Assembly: GCA_036759545.1 (NCBI GenBank)
Contig: DAIOUL010000005.1
Span: 4,589 to 68,588 of the forward strand
Origin: 66-474 sp036759545
GTDB lineage: Bacteria; Pseudomonadota; Gammaproteobacteria; Xanthomonadales; Rhodanobacteraceae
Reading direction: 5' to 3'
Length of the DNA stretch: 64,000 nt
Position numbers and translations under genes: made by a program
The notes under the pieces: model-generated
Told to the model about the DNA's origin: nothing
The model's database searches: none
Seen by the model: the letters and a program-made list of their open reading frames with translations, nothing else
Part shown: positions 36,218 to 47,604 of the stretch, one piece after another
How the letters are laid out: every line of letters begins with the position of its first letter
Position numbering within the stretch: position 1 is the first letter of the stretch

Positions 36218-36227
36218 AGCAGAAAAA

Positions 36228-37403
36228 TCACACCGAAATCGCCAACCGTTCGCTGCGATAGACATGCGCCGTGAGCAGGCCGATCAGGAAGGCCACCGCG
36301 AATCCGCACACCAGCGCGATACCGATCTCCGCCATGCCGACGCTGCCGCCGCGCAGTAATGCGCTGATGCCGAGCTGCTGGCCGAGCAGCGGCACGGCGT
36401 ACATCCACGACGCGGGCTTCACCGGCATGAAGCTCATCAGGAACGAAGGCATCGCCGGCAGGATCATCAGGAACCCGAGGTACGTCTGCGCCTCGCGATA
36501 GGTCTTGGCGAAGGCCGCGATCAGCGTCTGCAGCACCGCGAACAGCACCAGCAGCGGCAGCTCCAGCAGCAGGGCCTGGCCGATGAAGCCGGCGCCGAGA
36601 TCGAAGGACATGCCGAGTTTTTCCGCCGGCATGAAGTGGCCGGCGATCGAAAAACCGATCACGCACAATAGCAGGCTGAAGAAAGAGAACAGGCCGATCG
36701 CGCCCAGCTTGCCCAGCAGGATGCGCCAGCGCGCCACCGGGTTGGCGAACAGCGGCTCCAGCGATTGCCGCTCGCGCTCGCCGGCGGTGAGATCGATCGC
36801 CAGGTACATGCCGCCGATGTAGATCGCGATCACGAAGAAGTACGGCAGCATGCCGAACAGCAGTCCGGCGCGCGACTGCGGCGTGGACTGGTCGCGTTCG
36901 CTGACCACTACCGGCGTGGCGAGCGCGGGCGACAGGCCGCGCGCCAGCAGGCGCAGCGCGCCTTGTTCGCCGACGTAGCTTTTCAGCATGTTCTGCAGGC
37001 GTTCGCGCGGCGTGTCGGTGCCCATCTGCGAAGCGTCGTAGATCAGCTCCACCTGCGCGGGTTCGCCTTTGTTCCAGGCCTTGCCGTAACTGGCCGGAAT
37101 GCGCAGCACGACGTCGGCATCGCGGTGACGCACGGCGTTTTCGGGATCGGCGATCGGGGGTTGCGGATCCAGCCCTTGTTGCTTCAAGGCATCGATCAGA
37201 TTGGGCGCGTACTGCGCGCCGATCACCGGCACCTTCAACGGGCCTTCGGCTTTCGCGGTTTCGCGGTTGATCACCACGTTCATCAGCACCACGAACATGA
37301 CCGGTCCGATCAGCGGCGCATAGATCAGCGCGCTCATCACGGTGCGCTTGTCGCGCAGGTTTTCGCGGACCTCTTTCCACCAGACGGTCAGGATCGAGTT
37401 CAT
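36228..37403 (-). CDS. ABC transporter permease, NatB-like
   Basis: 391 residues. An ABC-2 type permease with one N-terminal helix, a large extracytoplasmic domain (about 45-180) and five or so C-terminal helices. It resembles the NatB Na+ exporter subunit of Bacillus and Xanthomonadales relatives. ATG 37403 (MNSILTVWWKEVRENLRDKR) is the conserved start. It follows the NatA-like ATPase gene by 43 bp and is the last gene of the XRE operon. Substrate not certain. Confidence 0.85.
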   Translation of the reverse strand: MNSILTVWWKEVRENLRDKRTVMSALIYAPLIGPVMFVVLMNVVINRETAKAEGPLKVPVIGAQYAPNLIDALKQQGLDPQPPIADPENAVRHRDADVVLRIPASYGKAWNKGEPAQVELIYDASQMGTDTPRERLQNMLKSYVGEQGALRLLARGLSPALATPVVVSERDQSTPQSRAGLLFGMLPYFFVIAIYIGGMYLAIDLTAGERERQSLEPLFANPVARWRILLGKLGAIGLFSFFSLLLCVIGFSIAGHFMPAEKLGMSFDLGAGFIGQALLLELPLLVLFAVLQTLIAAFAKTYREAQTYLGFLMILPAMPSFLMSFMPVKPASWMYAVPLLGQQLGISALLRGGSVGMAEIGIALVCGFAVAFLIGLLTAHVYRSERLAISV

Positions 37404-37446
37404 GCGGCAGTCTCCGGCCGGCATGATGTTTCGTTCTTTGCAATGT

Positions 37447-38177
<731 letters not shown>

Positions 38178-38181
<4 letters not shown>

Positions 38182-39788
38182 GGCGCGGCTCCGTTGAAGG
38201 TGACGAAAGCGGGCACCGGCCCGATCCGTTTCAGGCAGGCGGCGTCGAGTTGTTTCGGTTTCAGGTCGCCGACGAACTCGTTCACCAGTTTCGGCATGCA
38301 GCCGCGCGCCAGCACGCTGTGGCCCATGCCTTTCACCTCCAGCACGCGCGCATCGGACAGGCCTTTCAGGATTTCCTGCGCGTACGCAGGCGGCGTGACC
38401 GGATCGCGTTCGCCCGACAGGATCAGCGTCGGAATCGAAGACTGGAACGGCGCGTGGAAGTCCGCCGGCCGCGTTCCATGCGGCCAGACCGAACACGCCG
38501 CCCGGATGCCCTCGATCAACTCGCCGCCGAGTATCGTGCCCGCATCCTGAGGCCGCGGCTGCAGCAGGTCGGCATCCTCGGCGCAGATCACCGAAAACTG
38601 CATGCCGGTGTTCATGGCGCGGTCGAGACCGGACATCATCAATTGCGACTGGCCCATCAACGGCGCGTAATCGCCCTTCACCGCCTGCGTCACGGTCAGC
38701 GGCAGCAGCGCCGCGGTTTCCGCGGTGTAGGAGTACAACCGCGCGACCGCTGCGAGGCGATCGCCGGTGAGCGATTTCTGCACCGGCAGATTGGTCTTGG
38801 GATCGGGGAAGCTCGTTTGCACCGGCTGCGCGCGCAATTTGTCGTGCAACGCGTGCAGCGCCGCATTCCAGTCGCCGAATGCTTTCTTGCACGCGGGCGC
38901 TGCCGCGCAGGTGTCGGCCTGCAATTTCAGTGCGCGCTCCAGATTGACGGCGAAATCCTCGCCGAGGATCAACTGATTCGGCACCGCGCTGTCCAGCACG
39001 ATGCTGCGAACGCCGTCCGGATGCGCGCGCGCGTACTGCTGAGCCATGCGCGTGCCGTAGGAGATGCCGATCAGATCGAACTTCGGATCGCCCAGCGCAT
39101 GCCGCACCGCTTCCAGATCGGCAACCGCGTCGGTGGTCGTGTAGAAACGCGGATCGGAAGTCTTCTGCACTTCGGCCAGACACTGCGCGATCAGCGTGCG
39201 CGTGCGCTGCGGATCGAACGGCAGATCGGCGTTCTGATCCATCGTCTTCTGCACCTGCGGGCAGGTCAGCGGATGCGAATCGCCGGTGCCGCGTTGGTCC
39301 AGCAGCAGGATGTCGTGATGCTTGCGCAGCGGCGCCAGCGCCGCCGCGATCTGCGGATACGTCTGTGTCGCCGATTCGCCCGGGCCACCGGCGAGATAGA
39401 CCACGATGTCCTTTTCCGCGACCTGCGCATCGCTCTTGATCAGCGCGAGTTTCAGGCCGATCTTGCGCGAATGCGGGTCGGCGCGGTTCTCACGGACGGA
39501 GAACGACACGCAGTACGCGGCCGTGGTGACCGCGCTGTCGGGTTGCTTCAGTTCGCACGACTTCAATGTCAGCGTGCCGAGCTTCAAGGTTTCGACCGGG
39601 TGCGGAGTCACGGGCGCCTGTGCCTGCAACGCCGGATTGCCCGCGCTGGACGCCGCGGCCGGCACGCTGTCGTCCGCAGCCGATTCGCTCGCGCGGTGCG
39701 AGCGCGCGTAGTTCCAGCCCAGTATCGCCAACGCCAAGATGACCACGGCGATGCGCAATGCGGTCCTGCCATTGATCTTCATCTTCAT
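38178..39788 (-). CDS. TAP-like alpha/beta hydrolase, exported or anchored
   Basis: 536 residues. An N-terminal hydrophobic helix (about 8-26) is a signal anchor. The family of Streptomyces tripeptidyl aminopeptidases: YLAGGPGESAT, LLDQRGTGDSHPL, nucleophile Ser243 in GISYGT, and a C-terminal TAP domain with ILSGERDPVTPP and His in GMGHSV. Even cysteine spacing suggests disulfides, so periplasmic. It is translationally coupled to XRE upstream and to NatA downstream (both ATGA overlaps). Confidence 0.87.
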
Positions 39789-39979
39789 TTCCCCGGATCG
39801 AATATCGTTTCGATGCGCGAGCCGAACAGCCGCGCGATCTTGAATGCCAGCGGCAGGCTCGGATCGTACTTGCCCGTCTCGATCGCATTGATGGTCTGGC
39901 GCGAGACGTCCAGCCGCTCGCCCAGTTCGCCTTGCGACCAGCCGTGTTTCTCGCGCAGCTCGCGCACGCGGTTCTCCAT
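39785..39979 (-). CDS. XRE-family transcriptional regulator
   Basis: 64 residues, all of it a Cro/CI-type helix-turn-helix: RELREKHGWSQGELGERLDVSRQTINAIETGKYDPSLPLAFKIARLF. This compact form is common beside ABC exporter genes. ATG 39979 shares one base with the stop of the membrane-protein gene. It most likely binds the two TGTCAAG palindromes before the operon and represses its own expression (inference from position). Confidence 0.9.
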   Translation of the reverse strand: MENRVRELREKHGWSQGELGERLDVSRQTINAIETGKYDPSLPLAFKIARLFGSRIETIFDPGK

Positions 39980-40395
39980 CAACAACCCCACCAGTCCCAA
40001 GTACCGGTGACGCGCCGCTTCAAACCGAGCCGCGTAAAACCGTAGATCAGGCACAGGGAGGGAAAGATCCAGAACAGCTCGCTTCCATCGCCGTGCCAGA
40101 CTTTCGCCATCGCCAGGAAACCGGCAATCATGCAAACAGTGCCGACCAGACCGGTGGCGACGCTCAACGAAATCAGATGCAGACGCTGTTCCAGCTCGTC
40201 GGCCAGCATTACCCGCCGGGCCATCAGCACCACCACCCAGCCGATGGGCACGGCCGGACTCACCGCAATCGCGGCCCGCACCCAGGTGTCGTGTGTCTCG
40301 CGCAGCATTGGCCACAGCGAACACAACAGCACGGTGTAGACCACCATCAGCAGCAGCACGTATAGATTGAAACGCCTGGTGCTGAAACGCGCCAT
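39979..40395 (-). CDS. Four-helix membrane protein of unknown function
   Basis: 138 residues with four hydrophobic segments at about 11-30, 40-60, 74-95 and 107-122. No catalytic motif is seen. It is the first gene of the operon and has GGAGG five bases before its ATG. Small integral membrane proteins of this kind often precede an XRE regulator in this arrangement and might sense the signal or act with the regulator; this is inference. Confidence 0.75.
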   Translation of the reverse strand: MARFSTRRFNLYVLLLMVVYTVLLCSLWPMLRETHDTWVRAAIAVSPAVPIGWVVVLMARRVMLADELEQRLHLISLSVATGLVGTVCMIAGFLAMAKVWHGDGSELFWIFPSLCLIYGFTRLGLKRRVTGTWDWWGC

Positions 40396-40410
40396 GACGC
40401 CCTCCCGCTA

Positions 40411-40428
40411 TGTCAAGTCAACTTGACA
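40411..40428 (-). promoter_or_regulatory. Operator palindrome 1 of the XRE operon
   Basis: TGTCAAGTCAACTTGACA is a perfect eight-base inverted repeat around CA. It covers the predicted transcription start (about 40426), between the -10 box and the ribosome site of the first gene. Confidence 0.65.
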
Positions 40429-40432
40429 GCGG

Positions 40433-40461
40433 AGGTTAAAGGCATCCGCGGTCCATGTCAA
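40433..40461 (-). promoter_or_regulatory. Promoter of the XRE/Nat operon
   Basis: On the minus strand a perfect TTGACA (-35, 40461-40456), a 17-base spacer and TAACCT (-10, 40438-40433). The -35 box is half of operator 2, and the start point falls in operator 1, so a bound regulator would block polymerase. Confidence 0.6.
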
Positions 40462-40473
40462 GCGAACTTGACA
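40456..40473 (-). promoter_or_regulatory. Operator palindrome 2 of the XRE operon
   Basis: TGTCAAGCGAACTTGACA matches operator 1 in 16 of 18 positions, with one mismatched pair in the dyad. It lies exactly 45 bp from operator 1 and includes the -35 box. Confidence 0.65.
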
Positions 40474-40491
40474 CTGACGAAAGGGCGGGAA

Positions 40492-40818
40492 TTACTTGAC
40501 GACGATCGTGCCGACCATCTGCGGATGGATCGAGCAGAAATAGGTGTACGTGCCGGGTTTGGCGAACGTCGCCTGGTAATGATCGCCGGTGTCGAGCGCC
40601 GGTGATGAGGGGAACTGGTTGCCGGTGCTGACCACGATGTGCGGTTCTTCGTCGGTATTGGTCCAGGTGACCTGCGCGCCGGCGGGCACCGTGATCTGAG
40701 CGGGCATGAAGTGGAAATTGTGGATTTGCACTTGGTACTTGGTGGCTGTGGCTTGCGTCGCGGCGGAAGCGGCCAGCGGCAGCGCGAGCGCGATGAACAG
40801 CAATGAACGTTCGAACAT
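40492..40818 (-). CDS. Cupredoxin, small periplasmic blue-copper protein
   Basis: 108 residues with a Sec signal peptide (about 1-19). The mature part is a plastocyanin/pseudoazurin-like beta sandwich. Type I copper ligands are all present: His60 (EEPHIV), Cys95, His98 and Met101 (FCSIHPQM). It should carry electrons or bind copper in the periplasm. It lies 27 bp after the phosphoesterase gene and is probably under the same ECF-type promoter. Confidence 0.9.
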   Translation of the reverse strand: MFERSLLFIALALPLAASAATQATATKYQVQIHNFHFMPAQITVPAGAQVTWTNTDEEPHIVVSTGNQFPSSPALDTGDHYQATFAKPGTYTYFCSIHPQMVGTIVVK

Positions 40819-40845
40819 GATTCGATCCCTTTTTGGCTGCGCCGC

Positions 40846-41781
40846 TCAGGCGAGCGCCGCGTCGGTGATGGCGATGGTTTGCGAACCGCGCACGTGGCGC
40901 ACTTCGCGCAAGCCGATGTGTTTGCGCAATTGCGCAGCCGGCAGATCCTTCAACGGACCGGGCGCGGGACCTTGGCCGGGCGCCGGTTGCGGATAGGCAG
41001 TCGAACGCGCGGTGTAGAACGTCACCTTCCCTTCCACCGTCTGCTGGATCTGGTGGATGTGGCCGTTCAACACCGTCACCGAACCGAAGCGATTCAGCAG
41101 TTCCAGCGCCTGCGCGGCGTCTTGCGTGCCCCAGCCCCATTGCGGGTACAGCGACCACATCGGCATGTGCGCGAGCACCACGATCGGCGTGCTGGCAGAC
41201 AGGCCAGCGACATCCTGTTTCAGCCACGCCAGTTGTTCGGTGCCGAGAAAACCCAAGCCACCGGCCTGCAGGTTCAACACGTTCACAAGCGCGACAAAAT
41301 GCACGCCATGGTGATCGAAGCTGTGCCAGCCGCCGCCGCTGACGCCGCCGCCGAAACGGTCGAAGAACGCCTTGCCGTTGTCGCCGATCACGTCGTGCTC
41401 GCCCGGAATGAAGAACACCTGGTCGACCTTGGCTTCGCTCAGCACCTGCTTCACCGTGTCGAACTGCTCCGGTTTGGACAGATGCGTGAGGTCGCCGGTG
41501 TGCACGATGAAATCGGGGCGCTGCGGCTGCGCGTTGATGTGCGCGATCGTCTCGCGCAACGTGGCGAGCGGATCGGGATTGGGCGCCTGATGGAACCCGA
41601 TGTGGCTATCGCTGATCTGCACGAAGCGGAAGGTCGCATCGGCCGCGGCATTGCTCGCGCCCAGGGCGCTCGCGTGCGCGATGCCGCCCTTCATCATCCA
41701 GACCGCACCGGCGCCGGCCCAGGCCATGCATTCCAGAAAGCGGCGGCGCTGCGGTACTTCATCATCGTGTCGGTCGTTCAT
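40846..41781 (-). CDS. Tat-exported metallophosphoesterase
   Basis: 311 residues. The N-terminus has a twin-arginine signal (RRRFLE, residues 12-17) followed by a hydrophobic stretch, so it should use the TatABC system encoded at 31832-33382. The calcineurin-like fold shows ISDSHIG, HTGDLTH, GEHD, AHMP and GHIH metal-binding blocks. Substrate unknown; cyclic nucleotides or phosphoesters are usual for the family. ATG 41781 is just downstream of an ECF-type promoter read leftwards. Confidence 0.88.
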   Translation of the reverse strand: MNDRHDDEVPQRRRFLECMAWAGAGAVWMMKGGIAHASALGASNAAADATFRFVQISDSHIGFHQAPNPDPLATLRETIAHINAQPQRPDFIVHTGDLTHLSKPEQFDTVKQVLSEAKVDQVFFIPGEHDVIGDNGKAFFDRFGGGVSGGGWHSFDHHGVHFVALVNVLNLQAGGLGFLGTEQLAWLKQDVAGLSASTPIVVLAHMPMWSLYPQWGWGTQDAAQALELLNRFGSVTVLNGHIHQIQQTVEGKVTFYTARSTAYPQPAPGQGPAPGPLKDLPAAQLRKHIGLREVRHVRGSQTIAITDAALA

Positions 41782-41812
41782 GGCGGTTCTCGCGTGGGGT
41801 TCGCGATGAATT

Positions 41813-41838
41813 ACCGGCGCGCCACGCGGTTTATTCCC
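41813..41838 (-). promoter_or_regulatory. ECF-type promoter for phosphoesterase/cupredoxin
   Basis: Minus strand: GGGAATAAAC (41838-41829), 12 bases, then CGGT (41816-41813). Identical in boxes and spacing to the rightward promoter at 41852-41877. It lies about 30 bases before the phosphoesterase start. Confidence 0.65.
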
Positions 41839-41851
41839 GTCGCAAGCCCGC

Positions 41852-41877
41852 GGGAATAAACTCGCCGACGCGGCGGT
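41852..41877 (+). promoter_or_regulatory. ECF-type promoter for the sigma/anti-sigma genes
   Basis: Plus strand: GGGAATAAAC (41852-41861), 12 bases, then CGGT (41874-41877). It lies about 43 bases before the sigma-factor ATG. The matching divergent promoter suggests both are read by this sigma factor. Confidence 0.65.
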
Positions 41878-41920
41878 CTTGTTTGAATGCTCCGCGCACC
41901 GCAGCGGACTGCGAGACGGC

Positions 41921-42433
41921 ATGGCGACGCGCGCGCAATTCGAGACCAACGTAATGCAGCACCTGGATGCCGCCTACAACCTGGCGCGCTGGCTGGCGCG
42001 CAACGACGCCGATGCGCAGGACGTGGTGCAGGAAGCCGCGCTGCGCGCGTTCCGTTATTTCGACGGTTTCCGCGGCGGCGACGCGCGTGTGTGGCTGCTG
42101 ACGATCGTGCGCAATACGTTCTATTCGCTGCACGCCTCGTCGGCTTCGAAGATGACGGAGAGCTACGACGAAGCGTTGCACGAGCGCGCCGACGAGCACA
42201 CGCCGGATCCGGAGGCGCTGCTGTCGCGCGCATCGGATGCCGCGCAACTGCACGCGGCGCTGGAGCGCCTTCCATCCGAATACCGCGAAATCCTGGCGCT
42301 GCGCGAATTCGAGGAGTGTTCCTACAAGGAGATCGCGTCGATCACGCGATTGAAGATTGGCACGGTGATGTCGCGGCTGGCGCGTGCGCGCGAACGCCTG
42401 GCCGTCGAATTGAGCGTGGAGGCTTCGCCATGA
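41921..42433 (+). CDS. ECF RNA polymerase sigma factor
   Basis: 170 residues. Region 2 spans about 10-80 (HLDAAYNLARWLARNDADAQDVVQEAALRAFRYFDGF, the DAQDVVQE box) and region 4 about 110-165 (LERLPSEYREILALREFEECSYKEIASITRLKIGTVMSRLARARERL). No region 3, so an extracytoplasmic-function type. ATG 41921 is preferred; an in-frame TTG at 41879 would overlap the promoter. The stop overlaps the anti-sigma start by four bases. Confidence 0.93.
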   Translation: MATRAQFETNVMQHLDAAYNLARWLARNDADAQDVVQEAALRAFRYFDGFRGGDARVWLLTIVRNTFYSLHASSASKMTESYDEALHERADEHTPDPEALLSRASDAAQLHAALERLPSEYREILALREFEECSYKEIASITRLKIGTVMSRLARARERLAVELSVEASP

Positions 42434-43206
42434 ACTGCACCGAAGCCCGCGCACTGCTGCACGCCTATCTGGACGACGAGCTGGACGCCGCGCGCAGCGC
42501 GGAAATCGCGCAGCATCTTTCGGCGTGCGCGGAATGCGCCGCGCGTTACCGCGCGCTGGAAAACTTGCAGCAATCCTTGCGCGCGCCGCAGTTGCGGCAT
42601 GCCGCGCCGATGGGATTGGCCACGCGCATCCGCGCGCATTTGCCCGATGATGCACCCGCGCTGATTCAACGGCGGCCGTGGCAATGGCCCGCATTGAGTG
42701 CGGCGTTGGCCGCGTCGCTGTTGATTGCCGTTGCCGTCGTGGGTTGGCAGGCGGTGCAGTTGCGCGCGCACGGCGCCGATGCGCTGGTGACCGAAGCCGT
42801 GTCCGATCACGTGCGCTCGCTACTGGCTGCGCATCTAATCGACGTGCGCTCTTCCGATCAGCATACGGTCAAGCCGTGGTTCGACGGCCGGCTGGATTTT
42901 TCGCCGCAGGTGAAGGATCTCGGCGCGCAGGGATTCGAATTGATCGGCGGCCGGCTGGACGTGCTGGGCGACGAACGCGTGGCCGCGCTGGTGTACAAGC
43001 GCCACCTGCACATGATCAATCTGTTCCAGTGGCCGGCGAACGGCGCGGCGGCGGAAGAACCGAAGGAGCAATCGCGCAACGGCTACCACGCAATTTTCTG
43101 GCGCGAAGGCGGCATGCAGTTCCTCGCCGTTTCCGATACGGCCGACCTCAACGCCTTCGTGCAGGATTTCCGCGCGGCGGTGCCACTGGGGTCGGAGCCG
43201 CGCTGA
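42430..43206 (+). CDS. Membrane anti-sigma factor (zf-HC2/ZAS type)
   Basis: 258 residues. The N-terminal zinc-binding anti-sigma motif is His29-X3-Cys33-X2-Cys36 (HLSACAEC), a single transmembrane helix lies at about 85-110, and the rest is a periplasmic domain ending near LGSEPR. It should hold the upstream sigma factor inactive until a periplasmic or redox signal. Coupled by ATGA overlap to the sigma gene. Confidence 0.92.
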   Translation: MNCTEARALLHAYLDDELDAARSAEIAQHLSACAECAARYRALENLQQSLRAPQLRHAAPMGLATRIRAHLPDDAPALIQRRPWQWPALSAALAASLLIAVAVVGWQAVQLRAHGADALVTEAVSDHVRSLLAAHLIDVRSSDQHTVKPWFDGRLDFSPQVKDLGAQGFELIGGRLDVLGDERVAALVYKRHLHMINLFQWPANGAAAEEPKEQSRNGYHAIFWREGGMQFLAVSDTADLNAFVQDFRAAVPLGSEPR

Positions 43207-43224
43207 AGCGCATCGCGCACAAAA

Positions 43225-43281
43225 CCGTTCGCGCTGAGCGTCGCGTCAGCGGTGCACTGTAGGAGCGAGCCTGCTCGCGAC
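43225..43281. repeat. Half CCGTTCG element and GCGAGC hairpin
   Basis: CCGTTCGCGCTGAGCG (43225-43240) matches one arm of the elements at 33029 and 59741; the other arm is missing. It is followed by AGGAGCGAGCCTGCTCGCGACC, a short hairpin sequence common between genes in related bacteria. The segment lies between two convergent genes. Confidence 0.45.
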
Positions 43282-43283
43282 CG

Positions 43284-45515
<2,232 letters not shown>

Positions 45516-45624
45516 GGTGGCCTCGGTCTCGGCTGCATGGAAACCGCCATTGTCGCGGGTACGCGCCGGGCCGCCAAGCGAACGCGATAAGGAACTTGCA
45601 ACCCGTTTCGGCGATCATTGCAGG

Positions 45625-46689
45625 ATGCGTACTCTTGCCATTGCCTGCGCCGCCTTGCTCGCCTGTGGCAGCGCAAATGCACAAAACGCCGCGTCTGCAT
45701 CGACGACGTCACCTGCATCGTCATCCAGTATCACGACGCTCGAAACCGTCAGCGTTACCGGCGTGCTACCGGGTCCCGGACTGTGGAAGGTGAGCCGCAA
45801 CGGCCACGTGCTGTGGGTGCTGGGCGTGATTCCTTCGCTGCCTGCGCACATGCAATGGCGCTCGGCCGAAGTGGAACAGGCGATCGCCGGCTCGCAGGAA
45901 GTGATCGAGTCGCCGAAGGTCAAGGTAAAGCTCGACACCAACTTCTTCGGGAAATTATTCCTGCTGCCTTCGGCACTCGGTGCGCGCAAGAATCCCGACG
46001 GCAAGACATTGCGCGATGTGCTGCCCGCGCCGATGTACGCGCGGTGGCTGGGCTTGAAGCAGCGATATCTCGGCAATGACAACGATGTCGAGCGCTGGCG
46101 GCCGATCTTTGCCGCGCTGAAGTTGTATCGGGAGGCGCTGAAGAAGAACGACCTGCGCAGCAGCGGCGGTGTCGAAGACACCATCGAAGCACTCGCGAAA
46201 CAGCACGGCATCACGCCGGTGTCCAGCGAATACACGCTGATCGTGCGCGAACCGCGCCAGGCGATCCGCGCGTTCGAAGCCGCGGGGCCGGATGGCATCG
46301 CGTGTTTCGGCCACACGCTGGACAGCGTCGAGCACGATCTTCCCGCAATGCGCGCGCGCGCGAACGCCTGGTCCACCGGAGATATCGACACGCTGCGCAA
46401 GCTGCCCGACAGCCGGTTCCGGCAGGTCTGCACGGACGCGATTACCGGGGCCGGCTTCGCACGCCAGCTCGGCATCAGCGATGTGCCGGCGAAAGTCCAG
46501 GCACACTGGCTGAATCTGGCGCGCGGCGCGCTGAAAACGTATCCGCAGAGTTTCGCGGTATTGCCGATGCAGGAGCTGATGGACGCGGATGGCTCGCTCG
46601 CGATCTTGAAATCGCAGGGCTACGCGGTGCAATCGCCGGACGAACTGGATGCGCATGCGGCCGCGGCATCCAGCTCGGCCGCGCTGTAA
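45625..46689 (+). CDS. TraB/GumN family protein, exported
   Basis: 354 residues with a Sec signal peptide (MRTLAIACAALLACGSANA) followed by a Ser/Thr/Ala-rich linker. The TraB/GumN domain starts at about 52 (GLWKVSRNGHVLWVLGVIPSLPAHMQWRS); it belongs to the family placed with TIKI-like metalloproteases. In most members the second motif has GX2H; here it reads LGVIPSL with the His replaced, so activity is doubtful. ATG 45625 has an AGG site. A strong terminator follows directly. Confidence 0.85.
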   Translation: MRTLAIACAALLACGSANAQNAASASTTSPASSSSITTLETVSVTGVLPGPGLWKVSRNGHVLWVLGVIPSLPAHMQWRSAEVEQAIAGSQEVIESPKVKVKLDTNFFGKLFLLPSALGARKNPDGKTLRDVLPAPMYARWLGLKQRYLGNDNDVERWRPIFAALKLYREALKKNDLRSSGGVEDTIEALAKQHGITPVSSEYTLIVREPRQAIRAFEAAGPDGIACFGHTLDSVEHDLPAMRARANAWSTGDIDTLRKLPDSRFRQVCTDAITGAGFARQLGISDVPAKVQAHWLNLARGALKTYPQSFAVLPMQELMDADGSLAILKSQGYAVQSPDELDAHAAAASSSAAL

Positions 46690-46691
46690 AA

Positions 46692-46717
46692 AAACGGCGC
46701 GAATCATCGCGCCGTTT
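46692..46717. terminator. Bidirectional terminator after the GumN-family gene
   Basis: AAACGGCGCG-AATCAT-CGCGCCGTTT, a perfect ten-pair stem right after the TAA, with A's before and T's after. It can serve the plus-strand GumN-family gene and the convergent DUF1328 gene. Confidence 0.8.
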
Positions 46718-46739
46718 CTGGCCTCCCGCGAAGGTTTGT

Positions 46740-46901
46740 TCAAATTCGCCGCCGGCCGAAGATCAGCGAGGCGATGAACAGGATGATGAAGATGATGAAC
46801 AGGATCTTGGCGATCCCGGCAGCGGTGCCGGCCACGCCGAAGAACCCGAAGAAGCCCGCGATCAGGGCGATGATCAGGAAAACGATGGCGTAGTAGAGCA
46901 T
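46740..46901 (-). CDS. DUF1328 small membrane protein
   Basis: 53 residues. Two hydrophobic helices (MLYYAIVFLIIALIAGFFGFFGVAGTAAGIAKILFIIFIILFIASLIFG) and a basic end GRRRI are typical of the YtjA/DUF1328 family. ATG 46901 has AGGAGG seven bases upstream; the frame upstream is not used. Such proteins are often stress-induced; function unknown. Confidence 0.92.
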   Translation of the reverse strand: MLYYAIVFLIIALIAGFFGFFGVAGTAAGIAKILFIIFIILFIASLIFGRRRI

Positions 46902-47004
46902 CGGAGACCTCCTTGTGCTTGCCCGCGTGGGCGGACGGAATGCCGCCCATTCCGGCGCGGCCAGTGGCAGCATTGACGCGCAGGCGTGAGCGCGATGTGA
47001 TGAG

Positions 47005-47604
47005 ATGATCGTCCTGTTCAACAAACCGTACGGCGTGCTGTGCCAGTTCACCGAGCGCGGCGGATCGCTCGATGAAAGCGGGCCACGCCGCACGCTGGCC
47101 GAATTCGGATTGCCGCCCGAAATCTATCCGGCGGGTCGGCTGGATTTCGATTCCGAAGGCTTGTTGCTGCTGACCGACGATGGCGCACTCGCGCATCGCC
47201 TCACCGATCCGCGTCATCACAAGCCCAAGACCTATGTGGTGCAGGTCGAAGGCGTACCGGATGACGTCGCATTGCAACGTTTGCGCAACGGCGTGGAACT
47301 GAAGGACGGCATCACGCGCCCCGCCGGGGTGGGCGTGCTGCAACATCCGCCGGATTGGCTGTGGCCGCGCGATCCGCCGGTGCGATTCCGCAAGACCGTG
47401 CCGGATTCATGGGTGGAAATCACGCTGCGCGAAGGCCGCAACCGGCAGGTGCGGCGCATGACCGCGGCGGTCGGCCTGCCGACGCTGCGGCTGATCCGCA
47501 CGCGCATCGGAGAATATTCGCTGGAAGGGCTCGCGCCGGGCGAGTGGCGCGTGCCGGATGTTCCGCATCGATCACGAGCGCCACGAATTCGAGGAAGCCG
47601 ATGA
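47005..47604 (+). CDS. rluE: 23S rRNA pseudouridine synthase, RluE type
   Basis: 199 residues. The RsuA/RluE family without the S4 domain: MIVLFNKPYGVLCQFT, catalytic Asp47 in AGRLDFDSEGLLLL, and LREGRNRQVRRMTAAVGLPTLRLIR. E. coli RluE modifies U2457 of 23S rRNA. The stop overlaps the start of the methyltransferase gene by four bases (ATGA). Confidence 0.93.
   Translation: MIVLFNKPYGVLCQFTERGGSLDESGPRRTLAEFGLPPEIYPAGRLDFDSEGLLLLTDDGALAHRLTDPRHHKPKTYVVQVEGVPDDVALQRLRNGVELKDGITRPAGVGVLQHPPDWLWPRDPPVRFRKTVPDSWVEITLREGRNRQVRRMTAAVGLPTLRLIRTRIGEYSLEGLAPGEWRVPDVPHRSRAPRIRGSR

Noticed and set aside
41887..43206. 439-residue open frame joining the sigma gene region to the anti-sigma protein
   Set aside because: Its first 180 residues are an out-of-frame reading of the sigma gene; the anti-sigma protein starts at 42430 by ATGA overlap.
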